From contig NZ_LMOP01000001.1 of NCBI RefSeq assembly GCF_001423585.1, positions 806,001 through 870,000 on the forward strand: DNA of 64,000 nt, in the 5' to 3' direction. How positions within the stretch are numbered: position 1 is the stretch's first letter; the number at the start of each line of letters is the position of its first letter. The position numbers were made by a program, and so were the translations under genes. The notes below the pieces were generated by a model. It had not been told where the DNA came from and made no database searches. It was given only the letters and a program-made list of their open reading frames with translations. Source of the DNA: Xanthomonas sp. Leaf148. Its GTDB lineage: Bacteria > Pseudomonadota > Gammaproteobacteria > Xanthomonadales > Xanthomonadaceae. Below, in pieces: positions 8,937 through 18,350 of the stretch.

Positions 8937-10136
8937 TCACTCGACCTTGGCAACATCACCCGGCACGCGCACCCAACCTTCCATCAGCACGCGCGCACTG
9001 CGGCTCATCAGCGCCTTGGTCACCTGCCACTGCCCGTCCACCAGTGTCGCCTCCGCACCGACACGCAAGGTGCCGGACGGATGGCCGAAGCGCACTGCCG
9101 AGCGCGTCGCGCCGCCTGCGGCCAAATTGACCAGGGTGCCGGGAACCGCCGCTGCGGTCCCGATGGCGACGGCGGCGGTACCCATCATCGCGTGGTGCAA
9201 CTTGCCCATCGACATCGCACGCACCAGCAGATCGATCTCGCCAGCAAGCACCGGCTTGCCGCTGGAGGCGGTGTAGTCGGCGGGCGGCGCAACGAAGGCG
9301 ACCTTGGGGGTGTGCTGGCGCGTGGCGGCTTCGTCGATGCTGGCAATCAACCCCATCTGCACCGCGCCATGCGCGCGCAACGTTTCGAACATGGCCAGCG
9401 CCCGCGGATCGCCATTGATCGCGTCCTGCAATTCGGTGCCGGTGTAACCCAGGTCATGCGCGTTGACAAAAATGGTCGGGATGCCGGCATTGATCAGCGT
9501 GGCGGCGATCGTGCCCAGGCCAGGAATCTCCAGCTGATCGATCAGCTTGCCGGTGGGAAACATCGCACCGCCCTCGCCTTCGGCCGCATCGGCGGGGTCG
9601 AGAAATTCCAGCTGCACTTCGGCGGCGGGAAAGGTCACCCCATCCAGCTCGAAATCGCCGGTTTCCTGCACCTGGCCGTCGCTCATCGGCACGTGCGCCA
9701 CGATGGTCTTGCCGATGTTGGCCTGCCAGATCCGCACCGTCGCCACACCATCGTGCGGCACCCGCGCCGCATCGACCAGGCCATTGGCGATCGCAAACGG
9801 CCCCACCGCCGCCGACAGGTTGCCGCAGTTGCCGCTCCAGTCCACAAACGCGCTGTCGATGGACACCTGCCCGAACAGATAGTCCACATCGTGCCCGGCA
9901 CGCGTACTGGCAGAGACGATCACGCTCTTGCTGGTACTGGACGTGGCCCCACCCATGCCATCGATCTGCTTGGCATACGGATCGGGGCTGCCGATCACCC
10001 GAAGCAACAACGCATCGCGCGCCGGCCCCGGCTGTTGTGCGGCAACCGGCAGATCCTGCAGGCGGAAAAACACGCCCTTGCTGGTGCCACCGCGCAGGTA
10101 GGTGGCGGGGATGCGGAGTTGGGGAACAAATGACAT
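8937..10136 (-). CDS. prpF: 2-methylaconitate isomerase PrpF
   Basis: PrpF works with AcnD in propionate breakdown, converting the AcnD product (trans-2-methylaconitate form) so that 2-methylcitrate can become 2-methylisocitrate. The 399-residue protein matches family length. It carries the N-terminal YLRGGTSKGVFF and GMGGATSSTSK signatures, WSGNCGNLSAAVG around the first catalytic Cys (about residue 107), and a C-terminal TLVNLAAGG block. The ATG at 10136 is preceded by an AGGGTCC region. It is the last gene of the prpBC-acnD unit on this strand, and its pairing with AcnD rather than PrpD matches the AcnD/PrpF version of the pathway. The 116-base gap upstream of its start shows no clear terminator. 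Confidence 0.95.
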   Translation of the reverse strand: MSFVPQLRIPATYLRGGTSKGVFFRLQDLPVAAQQPGPARDALLLRVIGSPDPYAKQIDGMGGATSSTSKSVIVSASTRAGHDVDYLFGQVSIDSAFVDWSGNCGNLSAAVGPFAIANGLVDAARVPHDGVATVRIWQANIGKTIVAHVPMSDGQVQETGDFELDGVTFPAAEVQLEFLDPADAAEGEGGAMFPTGKLIDQLEIPGLGTIAATLINAGIPTIFVNAHDLGYTGTELQDAINGDPRALAMFETLRAHGAVQMGLIASIDEAATRQHTPKVAFVAPPADYTASSGKPVLAGEIDLLVRAMSMGKLHHAMMGTAAVAIGTAAAVPGTLVNLAAGGATRSAVRFGHPSGTLRVGAEATLVDGQWQVTKALMSRSARVLMEGWVRVPGDVAKVE

Positions 10137-10252
10137 GGAGGGTCCTTGAAAGCAACGAAGTAGCGAGACAGTCAGCGCAACGCGGGCCAGTATCGCCTTG
10201 CATGGCTAGCGCAGCCGAGAGCGTGGCTGACGCCCGATCCGTCTTTCGACGT

Positions 10253-10816
10253 TCAGAACGGCAGCGAACATTGCGCCTGCTCACCCAATCCGGCAGCAGG
10301 ACGCAATGGCCATTGCACGATGGGGGTGTAGCGATACGGCGCTCCCCCAGCTTCGACAAGCAGCAAGGTGTCGCTGTGCCAGACGATCGCCGGAATACGC
10401 GCGTCCAGCTTTGTGGGCGCCTTGTAGCTGATCGTGATATGCGGGGTATGTCCGCCTCCAGGCGGTAGCCGCTCTGCCTGCAGCGCCATAGCAACCGCCT
10501 GCAGCAGCGCGGTGAACTCGGAAGGCACGCCATATGCCCGAAACGCGCAATGCATTGGACCTGCGCCGGAGGTGGTGATGCGATTCAAGCGCAACGTCAC
10601 TGCGGCGGCATCGACGCGGCTCCCAGCGCGCAGCATGGCCGCGCGCGCATCCACGCCCTCATATCTGTCACTCAGCGATTGATGCCAATTACACACTTCG
10701 AAGAGTGTTCCCCCAAGTGCTGTGTCAAAGCCATGAGCAGCAACCGCGCCAGCCATCAGGTCAAGCACGTCCGGCGGCGGCTTCAACATAAAAATCAATC
10801 GTGGTGTCGAAGACAT
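10253..10816 (-). CDS. 2H phosphoesterase (LigT / 2'-5' RNA ligase-like)
   Basis: Member of the 2H superfamily, enzymes that open 2',3'-cyclic or 2'-5' phosphate linkages with two H-x-[ST] motifs. Both are present at the expected spacing: His45-Gln-Ser47 (in NWHQSL) and His126-Ile-Thr128 (in GHTPHITISYK). Length is 187 residues, normal for the family. The gene starts 8 bases after the acnD stop and lies ahead of prpF on the same strand, so it is almost certainly co-transcribed with the methylcitrate genes although no role in that pathway is known. The substrate cannot be read from the sequence. Confidence 0.85.
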   Translation of the reverse strand: MSSTPRLIFMLKPPPDVLDLMAGAVAAHGFDTALGGTLFEVCNWHQSLSDRYEGVDARAAMLRAGSRVDAAAVTLRLNRITTSGAGPMHCAFRAYGVPSEFTALLQAVAMALQAERLPPGGGHTPHITISYKAPTKLDARIPAIVWHSDTLLLVEAGGAPYRYTPIVQWPLRPAAGLGEQAQCSLPF

Positions 10817-10824
10817 AGCGATGC

Positions 10825-13419
10825 CTACGCCACCTTGCTCGCTTCCAGAAAATCCTGCGCAAACCGTTGCAACACGCCGCCGGCTTCATAGATCGCCACT
10901 TCTTCCGCAGTATCCAGACGGCAGGTCACCGGCACCTGCAGCTGCTCGCCGTTGCGGCGATGGATCGATAACGTCAGCGTTGCGCCTGGCGTACGCTCGC
11001 CCATCACGTCGAATGTTTCGCTACCGTCGATACCGAGTGTCTTGCGATCGGTGCCCGGCTTAAATTCCAGCGGCAATACGCCCATGCCGATCAGGTTGGT
11101 GCGGTGGATCCGCTCGAAGCCTTCGGCCACGATCGCTTCCACGCCCGCCAGCCGTACGCCCTTGGCCGCCCAGTCGCGCGACGAACCCTGCCCGTAATCG
11201 GCGCCGGCAATGATGACCAACGGCTGCTTGCGCGTCATATAGGTTTCGATCGCCTCCCACATGCGCACGACCTGCCCGTCCGGCTCCAACCGTGCCAGCG
11301 AACCGGCGGTGACCTGCCCATCCACCACGGCCATTTCGTTGACCAACTTCGGGTTGGCGAAGGTGGCGCGCTGCGCGGTGAGATGGTCGCCGCGATGCGT
11401 GGCGTAAGAATTGAAGTCTTCTTCCGGCACGCCCATTTGCGCCAGGTATTCGCCGGCCGCACTGCTGGCCATGATGGCGTTGGAGGGAGACAGGTGATCG
11501 GTGGTGATGTTGTCGCCCAGCACCGCCAGCGCGCGCATGCCATGCAGCGTGCGTACACCGGCCAACGCGCCCTCCCAATACGGCGGACGGCGAATATAGG
11601 TACTGGTCGGGCGCCAGTCGTACAGCGGGCTCACGCGCGCGCCCTGCCCCACACTGCGCTTGAACATCGGGTCGTAGACGCTGCGGAAATGTTCCGGCTT
11701 GACGCTGCGCGCCACTACGGCGTCGATCTCCGCATCGCTCGGCCACAGATCCTTCAGCGTGATCGGTGTGCCATCCGCATCGATGCCAAGCACATCCTTT
11801 TCGATATCGAAGCGCACCGTTCCTGCGATGGCATAGGCGATCACCAGCGGCGGCGAGGCGAGAAACGCCTGCTTGGCATACGGATGGATGCGCCCATCGA
11901 AATTGCGATTGCCCGACAACACCGCCGTCGCATACAGGTCGCGGTCGATGATCTCCTGCTGGATCACCGGATCCAACGCGCCGCTCATGCCATTGCAGGT
12001 GGTGCAGGCAAACGCCACGATGCCGAAGCCCAGCTGCTCCAGCTCGCTCAGCAAGCCGGCCTCTTCCAGATACAGCTGCACCGCCTTGGAGCCGGGCGCC
12101 AGCGAACTTTTCACCCACGGTTTGCGGGTCAGGCCACGCGCATTGGCGTTGCGTGCCAGCAGGCCAGCCGCGATGACGTTGCGTGGATTGGAGGTATTGG
12201 TGCACGAGGTGATTGCCGCGATGATCACCGCGCCATCGGGCATCTGCCCTGGCACGTCTTCCCACGCAGCGGCGATGCCGCGGTTTGCCAGCTCGGTGGT
12301 CGCCACCCGCTTGTGCGGGTTGGATGGGCCGGCCATGTTGCGCACCACGCTCGACAAGTCGAACTGCAGCACGCGCTCGTACTGCGCGGTGACCAGAGCG
12401 TCGGCCCACAAGCCGGTATGCCGTGCGTAGGTTTCCACCAGCGCAATCTGCGCGTCCTCGCGGCCGGTCAGCCGCAGGTAGTCGATAGTCTGCTGGTCGA
12501 TGTAAAACATCGCCGCGGTCGCACCGAATTCTGGCGTCATATTGGAGATGGTGGCGCGGTCGCCGATGGTCAGCGCGCTGGCGCCGGCACCATAAAACTC
12601 CAGATACGCACCGACCACGCGCTGCTGGCGCAGGAATTCGGTCAAGGCCAGCACGATGTCGGTGGCGGTGATGCCCGGCGCCGGACGGCCCAACAATTCA
12701 ACGCCGATGATGTCGGGCAGCCGCATCCACGACGCGCGCCCCAGCATCACGGTCTCCGCTTCCAGCCCGCCGACACCCACGGCGATCACACCCAACGCAT
12801 CCACGTGCGGGGTGTGGCTGTCGGTGCCCACGCAGGTATCCGGAAACGCCACGCCATCCAGTGTGTAGATCACCGGCGACATCTTCTCCAGATTGATCTG
12901 ATGCATGATCCCGTTGCCCGGCGGAATCACTTCCATGTTCTCGAACGCCCGCTTGGTCCATTCGATGAAGTGAAAGCGATCGGCATTGCGGCGATCTTCC
13001 ACGCTGCGATTCTTGGCAAAGGCCTGCTTGTCGAAACCGGCGTATTCCACTGCCAGCGAGTGATCGACGATCAACTGCACCGGCACCACCGGATTGACCT
13101 GCGCCGGGTCGCCACCCTGCTCGGCGATGGCATCGCGCAAGCCGGCCAGATCCACCAGCGCGGTCTGCCCCAGGATGTCGTGGCAGACCACACGCGCCGG
13201 AAACCAGGGGAAATCCAGGTCGCGCTTGCGCTCGATCAGCTGGCGCAGGTAGGCCTCCAGCATCTGCGGCTCGGCGCGCCGCACCAGGTTTTCGGCATGC
13301 ACGCGCGCGGTGTATGGCAGCGTTGCATACGCGCCCGGCTGCAACGCATCCACTGCGGCGCGTGCATCGAAGTACTCCAACGAGGTGCCCGGCAAGGGCT
13401 TGCGGTACTGGCTGTTCAT
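10825..13419 (-). CDS. acnD: Fe/S-dependent 2-methylisocitrate dehydratase AcnD
   Basis: Aconitase-family enzyme dehydrating 2-methylcitrate in the AcnD/PrpF route. The protein is about 864 residues from the ATG at 13419; an in-frame GTG at 13434 would add five. It shows the aconitase signature segments: VGTDSHTPHVDALG, the first cluster Cys in SCTNTSNPRNV, the other two in ACTTCNGMSG, and the C-terminal swivel domain with YGQGSSRDWAAKG and the substrate Arg. Position between prpC and prpF points to AcnD rather than AcnA, although AcnA-type aconitases share all these motifs. The ribosome site before the ATG is weak. A palindromic intergenic repeat separates it from prpC. Confidence 0.93.
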   Translation of the reverse strand: MNSQYRKPLPGTSLEYFDARAAVDALQPGAYATLPYTARVHAENLVRRAEPQMLEAYLRQLIERKRDLDFPWFPARVVCHDILGQTALVDLAGLRDAIAEQGGDPAQVNPVVPVQLIVDHSLAVEYAGFDKQAFAKNRSVEDRRNADRFHFIEWTKRAFENMEVIPPGNGIMHQINLEKMSPVIYTLDGVAFPDTCVGTDSHTPHVDALGVIAVGVGGLEAETVMLGRASWMRLPDIIGVELLGRPAPGITATDIVLALTEFLRQQRVVGAYLEFYGAGASALTIGDRATISNMTPEFGATAAMFYIDQQTIDYLRLTGREDAQIALVETYARHTGLWADALVTAQYERVLQFDLSSVVRNMAGPSNPHKRVATTELANRGIAAAWEDVPGQMPDGAVIIAAITSCTNTSNPRNVIAAGLLARNANARGLTRKPWVKSSLAPGSKAVQLYLEEAGLLSELEQLGFGIVAFACTTCNGMSGALDPVIQQEIIDRDLYATAVLSGNRNFDGRIHPYAKQAFLASPPLVIAYAIAGTVRFDIEKDVLGIDADGTPITLKDLWPSDAEIDAVVARSVKPEHFRSVYDPMFKRSVGQGARVSPLYDWRPTSTYIRRPPYWEGALAGVRTLHGMRALAVLGDNITTDHLSPSNAIMASSAAGEYLAQMGVPEEDFNSYATHRGDHLTAQRATFANPKLVNEMAVVDGQVTAGSLARLEPDGQVVRMWEAIETYMTRKQPLVIIAGADYGQGSSRDWAAKGVRLAGVEAIVAEGFERIHRTNLIGMGVLPLEFKPGTDRKTLGIDGSETFDVMGERTPGATLTLSIHRRNGEQLQVPVTCRLDTAEEVAIYEAGGVLQRFAQDFLEASKVA

Positions 13420-13439
13420 GGCTGGCGATATCACAAGGC

Positions 13440-13560
13440 GGGCGAGGTTTCTTGCGGTTGCGGTACTGCTATTGCTGTGCGGTTGCAGTGCTGCGATTGC
13501 GCTGCTGTGGCGGTGTTGCTGTTGCGGTGCTGCTATCCGACACTGCTGCTACCGCGGCGC
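13440..13560. repeat. low-complexity TTGCGGTGCTGC-like tract
   Basis: Imperfect tandem runs of short GCGGTTGC / TGCTGTTGC units between prpC and acnD. The tract reads through in several frames without a ribosome site and is best seen as slippage-prone spacer DNA. Confidence 0.5.
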
Positions 13561-13569
13561 GGCTGCGGC

Positions 13570-13616
13570 GCCCTTCTCCCGCAAGCGGGAGAAGGTGCCC
13601 GAAGGGCGGATGAGGG
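13570..13616. repeat. dispersed palindromic intergenic repeat
   Basis: Perfect 11-bp palindrome CCTTCTCCCGC-AA-GCGGGAGAAGG (13572-13595) followed by the usual tail TGCCCGAAGGGCGGATGAGG. From memory this is a common intergenic repeat in xanthomonads and some other proteobacteria. Lying between prpC and acnD, it could affect mRNA stability or act as a weak terminator. Confidence 0.75.
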
Positions 13617-13634
13617 CCAGCGCCGTCCACACAG

Positions 13635-14789
13635 TCAGGCGCGCTGATCCAACGGCACGAAGACCTGATCTTCCGGCCCGGTGTAGTTAGCCGACGGGCG
13701 AATGATCTTGCCGTCCACGCGCTGCTCGATGATGTGCGCGCTCCAACCGGCCGTGCGGGCCAGCACGAACAGCGGCGTAAACATCGCCGTCGGCACGCCC
13801 ATCATGTGGTAGCTCACCGCACTGAACCAATCCAGGTTGGGGAACATCTTCTTGATGTCCCACATCACCGTTTCCAGGCGCTCGGCAATGTCGTACATCT
13901 TGCGACTACCCTGAGCATCGGACAGCTCGCGCGCTACGTCCTTGATCACCTTGTTACGCGGGTCGGACACCGTGTACACCGGGTGGCCGAAGCCGATCAC
14001 CACTTCCTTGCGCTCCACGCGCGCCTTGATATCGGCTTCCGCTTCATCCGGGGTGTCGTAGCGCTTCTGTATTTCGAAGGCCACTTCGTTGGCGCCGCCG
14101 TGCTTGGGTCCGCGCAGCGCGCCGATGCCACCGGCGATGGCGCTATACATATCGCTGCCGGTGCCGGCGATCACCCGGCATGCAAACGTGGACGCGTTGA
14201 ACTCGTGCTCGGCATACAGGATCAGGCTGGTGTGCATTGCACGCACCCATGAATCCTTCGGCGCAAACCCGTGCAGCAGATGCAGGAAATGCCCGCCGAT
14301 CGAATCGTCATCGGTTTCCACTTCGATGCGCTTGCCGTTGTGGCTGTAGTGATACCAATACAGCAGCATCGAGCCCAACGACGCCATCAGCTTGTCGGCG
14401 ATGTCGCGCGCGCCCGGATGGTTATGGTCGTCCTTTTCTGGCTGCAGGCAGCCCAGCACCGAGACTCCGGTGCGCATCACATCCATCGGGTGTGCCGACG
14501 GCGGCAGTTGCTCCAGCGCCGCTTTCACGGCGGCCGGCACGCCACGCAGCGATCGCAACTTGGCCTTGTAACCGCGCAATTCGCCGCTATTGGGCAACTT
14601 GCCGTGCACCAGCAGGTACGCAATTTCCTCGAACTCGCTGGTGGTTGCCAGATCCAGAATGTCGTAACCGCGATAGTGCAGATCGTTGCCGCTGCGCCCC
14701 ACGGTGCACAGCGCGGTGTTGCCTGCAGCAGTACCAGACAGGGCAACGGATTTTTTCGGCTTGAAACCGGGAATGGTGGTGTCGTTCAT
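13635..14789 (-). CDS. prpC: 2-methylcitrate synthase PrpC
   Basis: Condenses propionyl-CoA with oxaloacetate to 2-methylcitrate, the first step of the methylcitrate cycle. The product is 384 residues from the ATG at 14789, which has GGGAG seven to eight bases upstream; the open frame extends to a TTG with no ribosome site. Citrate-synthase family residues are present: [13 protein letters not shown] His ([10 protein letters not shown]), GFGHPVY and the C-terminal Asp region near [10 protein letters not shown]. The order prpB-prpC-acnD and the length favour methylcitrate over ordinary citrate synthase. About 70 bases separate it from prpB upstream, so the two are likely in one transcript from the sigma-54 promoter. 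Confidence 0.95.
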   Translation of the reverse strand: MNDTTIPGFKPKKSVALSGTAAGNTALCTVGRSGNDLHYRGYDILDLATTSEFEEIAYLLVHGKLPNSGELRGYKAKLRSLRGVPAAVKAALEQLPPSAHPMDVMRTGVSVLGCLQPEKDDHNHPGARDIADKLMASLGSMLLYWYHYSHNGKRIEVETDDDSIGGHFLHLLHGFAPKDSWVRAMHTSLILYAEHEFNASTFACRVIAGTGSDMYSAIAGGIGALRGPKHGGANEVAFEIQKRYDTPDEAEADIKARVERKEVVIGFGHPVYTVSDPRNKVIKDVARELSDAQGSRKMYDIAERLETVMWDIKKMFPNLDWFSAVSYHMMGVPTAMFTPLFVLARTAGWSAHIIEQRVDGKIIRPSANYTGPEDQVFVPLDQRA

Positions 14790-14861
14790 GCGATGAGCTC
14801 CCAAGCTGTGGCGTGTTGCGGTGTCACGGAGGAGTGACCAGGTGGACGCAGCAAGCGGCGA

Positions 14862-15758
14862 TCATGCGCCTTTGCGTGCAAACAGTGCATCCAGGCGTTG
14901 TTCGTAATCGTGGTAGCCGATGCGTTCGTACAGTTCTTCGCGCGTCTGCATGGTTTCCAGTACCGCTTGTTGATGGCCATCGCGGCGGATCGCGGTGTAG
15001 ACATCCTCGGCGGCCTTGTTGGCCGCACGAAATGCCGACAGCGGAAACAACTGGATCGCCACGCCGGCAGCGGCCAGTTGGTCGCGCGTAAACAGCGGCG
15101 TCTTGCCGAACTCGGTGATGTTGGCCAGCACCGGCACGCCCACCGCATCGACAAAGCGCTTGTAGGTGTCCAGGTCGTAGGCGGCCTCGGCAAAGATGCC
15201 ATCGGCGCCCGCTTCCACGCAGGCTATGGCGCGCTCGATCGCCGCGTCCACGCCTTCCATCTGGATGGCATCGGTCCGCGCGATCAAAAAGAACGCCGGG
15301 TCGGTCTTGGCATCGGCCGCCGCCTTGACCCGGTCAACCATCTCGCCCTGACTGACGATCTCCTTGCCCGGCCGATGCCCGCAGCGCTTGGCGCCGACCT
15401 GGTCTTCGATATGGCAACCGGCCGCGCCCGCCTTGATCAGCGATTTGATGGTGCGCTCGATGTTGAACGCGCTCGGCCCGAAGCCGGTGTCCACGTCCAC
15501 CAGCAGCGGCAACCCGCACACATCGGTAATGCGGCGCACATCGATCAGCACATCTTCCAGCGTATTGATGCCCAGATCCGGCAGCCCCAACGAACCCGCC
15601 GCCACGCCGCCGCCCGACAGATAGATGGCCTGATACCCGGCACGCTGGGCCAGCAGCGCATGGTTGGCATTGATCGCACCGATGACCTGCAGCGGCGACT
15701 CGGCGGCCAGCGCCGCGCGAAAGCGGGTGCCGGCGGAAGAAATGGGCGAGGACGTCAT
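14862..15758 (-). CDS. prpB: 2-methylisocitrate lyase PrpB
   Basis: Splits 2-methylisocitrate into pyruvate and succinate, the last step of propionate use. The 298-residue product from the ATG at 15758 (AGGA upstream) fits the family. It shows the lyase signatures [17 protein letters not shown], the metal-binding VDVDTGFG, and the catalytic Cys in [10 protein letters not shown] (about residue 125). The frame is open further upstream, but that part lacks family residues and would cross the sigma-54 promoter. It is the first gene of the propionate unit, 115 bases from divergent prpR, with a sigma-54 promoter about 30-47 bases upstream of its start codon. Confidence 0.96.
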   Translation of the reverse strand: MTSSPISSAGTRFRAALAAESPLQVIGAINANHALLAQRAGYQAIYLSGGGVAAGSLGLPDLGINTLEDVLIDVRRITDVCGLPLLVDVDTGFGPSAFNIERTIKSLIKAGAAGCHIEDQVGAKRCGHRPGKEIVSQGEMVDRVKAAADAKTDPAFFLIARTDAIQMEGVDAAIERAIACVEAGADGIFAEAAYDLDTYKRFVDAVGVPVLANITEFGKTPLFTRDQLAAAGVAIQLFPLSAFRAANKAAEDVYTAIRRDGHQQAVLETMQTREELYERIGYHDYEQRLDALFARKGA

Positions 15759-15789
15759 GGCGATTCCTGGGATGGGATAACGGATAGTT

Positions 15790-15805
15790 CGCAAACCCTG
15801 TGCCA
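15790..15805 (-). promoter_or_regulatory. sigma-54 promoter of the prpB operon
   Basis: On the minus strand this reads TGGCAC-AGGGT-TTGCG, a full -24 box (TGGCAC), 5-base spacer and TTGC -12 box. The predicted start lies about 20 bases before the prpB ATG. PrpR encoded next door has the GAFTGA sigma-54 contact loop, so promoter and activator agree. Confidence 0.9.
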
Positions 15806-15845
15806 ATCGCAAGCACTTGATTCCATTGAGCACTGTCAGCGAATC

Positions 15846-15873
15846 GTTGCGGATATGCAACACGTAGTGCAAC
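15846..15873. promoter_or_regulatory. candidate PrpR binding sites
   Basis: Perfect inverted repeat GTTGC-GGATAT-GCAAC (15846-15861) and a further TGCAACA copy (15868-15874) between the sigma-54 promoter and prpR. They lie about 40-85 bases upstream of the prpB promoter elements and touch the prpR start codon, so one set of sites could activate prpB and repress prpR. Assignment to PrpR is inference from position. Confidence 0.55.
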
Positions 15874-17502
15874 ATGAAACATCCATGGAACACGCCAATG
15901 TCGATGCGTAACCCCTCCCCGGCCGACCCGGCAGACACATCGCCACCGGTGATCTGGACCGTCAGCGTGTCGCGACTGACCGGCCTGCTTGCCGACGTCA
16001 TCCCCGAATTCGACCAGCGCGCGCGGATCGAGCAGATCAACCTTGGCTTTGCCGACGCCGTGGACGTCATCGGCCAGCGCCTGCGCCGCGAGCGCTGCGA
16101 CGTCCTGGTCGCTGGCGGCTCCAACGCCGCCTACCTGCGCAGCCGGCTTGCGCTGCCGCTGGCGCCGATCCAGGCCACCGGCTTCGACCTGATGGAAGCG
16201 TTGGCGCGTGCGCGCCGCATCGCGCCACGCATCGGCGTGGTGACCCATGCCAGCGACGTTCCCTCATTCCACGCCTTCCAGCGCAGCTTCGACCTGGACA
16301 TCGAACATCGCCGCTTCGTCACCGCCGAGGACGCGCGCGACTGCATTGCCGACCTGCGTGCCGGCGGTATCCAGGTCATCGTCGGCACCGGCATGGCGAT
16401 CGATTTCGCCGAGCAGGCCGGCCTGCCCGGCGTGCTGCTGTATTCGGCAGATTCGGTCCGTCACGCGCTGGAAAACGCCATCGCATTAGGCACTGCTTCC
16501 AGCCAGGAACGCCCAGCCGCCCGCAGCAACGCACGACGGACACGCCGCAGCGATGCACTGCTCGGCGACGACACGGCAATGGTGCACGTCCGCGAGCTGG
16601 TGCAGTTGTATGCGCCGCACGCGGGCACCGTGTTGATCAGCGGCCAGACCGGGACCGGCAAGGAGTTGGTCGCCCGACAACTGCATGCCGGCAGTCGCCG
16701 GCGCGGCCGCTTTGTCGCGATCAATTGCGGCGCCATCACCGAATCGCTACTGGAAGCGGAATTGTTCGGCTACAGCGATGGCGCCTTCACCGGCGCACGC
16801 CGCGGCGGCCACACCGGCCTGATCGAAGCCGCGCAGGATGGCACGCTGTTTCTCGACGAAATCGGCGAATTGCCGATGCCGCTACAGACGCGCCTGCTCC
16901 GCGTATTGGAAGAGCGCGAAGTACTGCGCGTCGGCGCCACCGTGCCAATTGCCGTGGATGTGCGCGTGATCGCAGCCAGCCTGCAGGATCTGCATTCCCT
17001 GGTCGAACAAGGGCGCTTTCGCCGCGACCTGTTCTATCGCTTGAACGCACTACGCATCGCACTGCCGCCGTTACGCCACCGCCCCGACGACATTGCGATG
17101 CTGCTGACGCATTATTTTCAGCAATTGGGCAGCATCGCATCGCCATTGTCGCCCGCAGCACTGCACCGGCTGCAACAGCATGCATGGCCGGGCAATGTGC
17201 GCGAACTACGCAACCTGGTTGAACGCTTATGCATTCACTGGAAGGCACAAGCGCACGACCACCTGAGCCTGGAACAACTCCGACGCTGGGCGCCGGAACT
17301 GTTCGACGCACACGTCAGCGCCCCTGCACCACAGGCGCACACCGAGCTTGCAGCATCGCGCCTGCAACTCACCGCCGCAGCGGTGCGCACGGCACTGGAA
17401 CGCGCCAACGGCAACCGTACCCTCGCCGCCCAGGCACTCGGCGTTTCGCGCACCACCTTGTGGCGCTGGATGCAGGCACAGGCGATGGCGCCACAGCGTT
17501 GA
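15874..17502 (+). CDS. prpR: propionate catabolism activator PrpR, sigma-54 dependent
   Basis: Enhancer-binding regulator that senses 2-methylcitrate and opens sigma-54 promoters. The N-terminal PrpR_N sensor domain covers about residues 25-200 ([23 protein letters not shown]). The AAA+ core follows, with Walker A GQTGTGKE (about 257-264), the sigma-54 contact motif GAFTGA (303-308), Walker B LFLDEIGE and [12 protein letters not shown] Fis-type helix-turn-helix ends the protein ([16 protein letters not shown]). The 542-residue length uses the ATG at 15874; MSMRNPSP at 15898 is an equally possible start since neither has a strong ribosome site. It is divergent from prpB. Confidence 0.95.
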   Translation: MKHPWNTPMSMRNPSPADPADTSPPVIWTVSVSRLTGLLADVIPEFDQRARIEQINLGFADAVDVIGQRLRRERCDVLVAGGSNAAYLRSRLALPLAPIQATGFDLMEALARARRIAPRIGVVTHASDVPSFHAFQRSFDLDIEHRRFVTAEDARDCIADLRAGGIQVIVGTGMAIDFAEQAGLPGVLLYSADSVRHALENAIALGTASSQERPAARSNARRTRRSDALLGDDTAMVHVRELVQLYAPHAGTVLISGQTGTGKELVARQLHAGSRRRGRFVAINCGAITESLLEAELFGYSDGAFTGARRGGHTGLIEAAQDGTLFLDEIGELPMPLQTRLLRVLEEREVLRVGATVPIAVDVRVIAASLQDLHSLVEQGRFRRDLFYRLNALRIALPPLRHRPDDIAMLLTHYFQQLGSIASPLSPAALHRLQQHAWPGNVRELRNLVERLCIHWKAQAHDHLSLEQLRRWAPELFDAHVSAPAPQAHTELAASRLQLTAAAVRTALERANGNRTLAAQALGVSRTTLWRWMQAQAMAPQR

Positions 17503-17637
17503 ACACTGCACGTTGGCTCGGCTTTCAGCACAGGTAGGACAGGGGCAATGCCGCATATCAGGTGATGCACCGCTGCATGCAGCATGCATGACACGCGGCT
17601 GAGCACGACAATCAGCACGCACGCGCCGATACGGCGA

Positions 17638-17964
17638 TCACTTGATACGCGTGTACTCGGTATCGCCCGTGCTCAGTCGACCCGTCGCCTCGTCGATCGC
17701 GTAATTGACCGTGCCGCTGCCGCTTGACACCTGCAGCACACCCTTGGTCAGCAGCGCCGGATAATTTCGGGTCCTCACGCCGCTCCCGAACAGCTCCGGC
17801 GTGGTATCGCGAATGATGAAGCTCTCGCCATTGTGCTCGATGCTCAGCACATTCTTCTGCGACTTCACATTGACCCACTTGCCCACGTACTGCTCGCCAA
17901 CATCGCGCGCGCACCCGGCCAACAACAACATCGCAACAAGAGCATTTCCAAGCAGCGCCTTCAT
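17638..17964 (-). CDS. small lipoprotein of unknown function
   Basis: 108-residue protein starting at the ATG at 17964, with AGGAA upstream; a GTG two codons earlier is possible. A signal sequence ends with lipobox LLAGC at about residue 18, so it should be lipid-anchored. The rest (VGKWVNVKSQKNVLSIEHNGESFIIRD...) looks like a small beta-rich fold of the kind seen in many short envelope lipoproteins. It stands alone between prpR (convergent) and the alpha/beta hydrolase. I do not recognise a specific family. Confidence 0.75.
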   Translation of the reverse strand: MKALLGNALVAMLLLAGCARDVGEQYVGKWVNVKSQKNVLSIEHNGESFIIRDTTPELFGSGVRTRNYPALLTKGVLQVSSGSGTVNYAIDEATGRLSTGDTEYTRIK

Positions 17965-18350
17965 CGACACTCGTTCCTCAACACATGGCCTTGCAGAATG
18001 GCAAGTCCTCGCCTAACCCGCAACAAGCAAGCACAACCAGAAACAAATGTGTGCACTGGATAGCAATTACGCGCCAGATCTCCTGCACTCATGGATCGCG
18101 TCTACGGCGCTTGGCCGAGGTCCAGATGATCTCGCCCAACCGTGGACGATCCAGGGCAAACAAAGCAATCGGAGCAAGCTCTGCACCTGCAGAGCACGAA
18201 TCGCTTCGACTAGAAGACTGAGCAGGACGAGGAAGAACTGCGGGCGCGAGTTCAGCGCTCAGCACCTTGATTCAGTCACGCCGCCTCGCACCGTGAACCT
18301 GTCGCCGGCAGAGGCACGCGATGAAGTGAGGAAACCCTCGTCCGTATGCG
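17965..18350. other. non-coding spacer
   Basis: A 386-base gap between two leftward genes. Open frames across it lack ribosome sites and protein-like composition. No repeat, RNA or strong terminator was seen. Confidence 0.5.
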
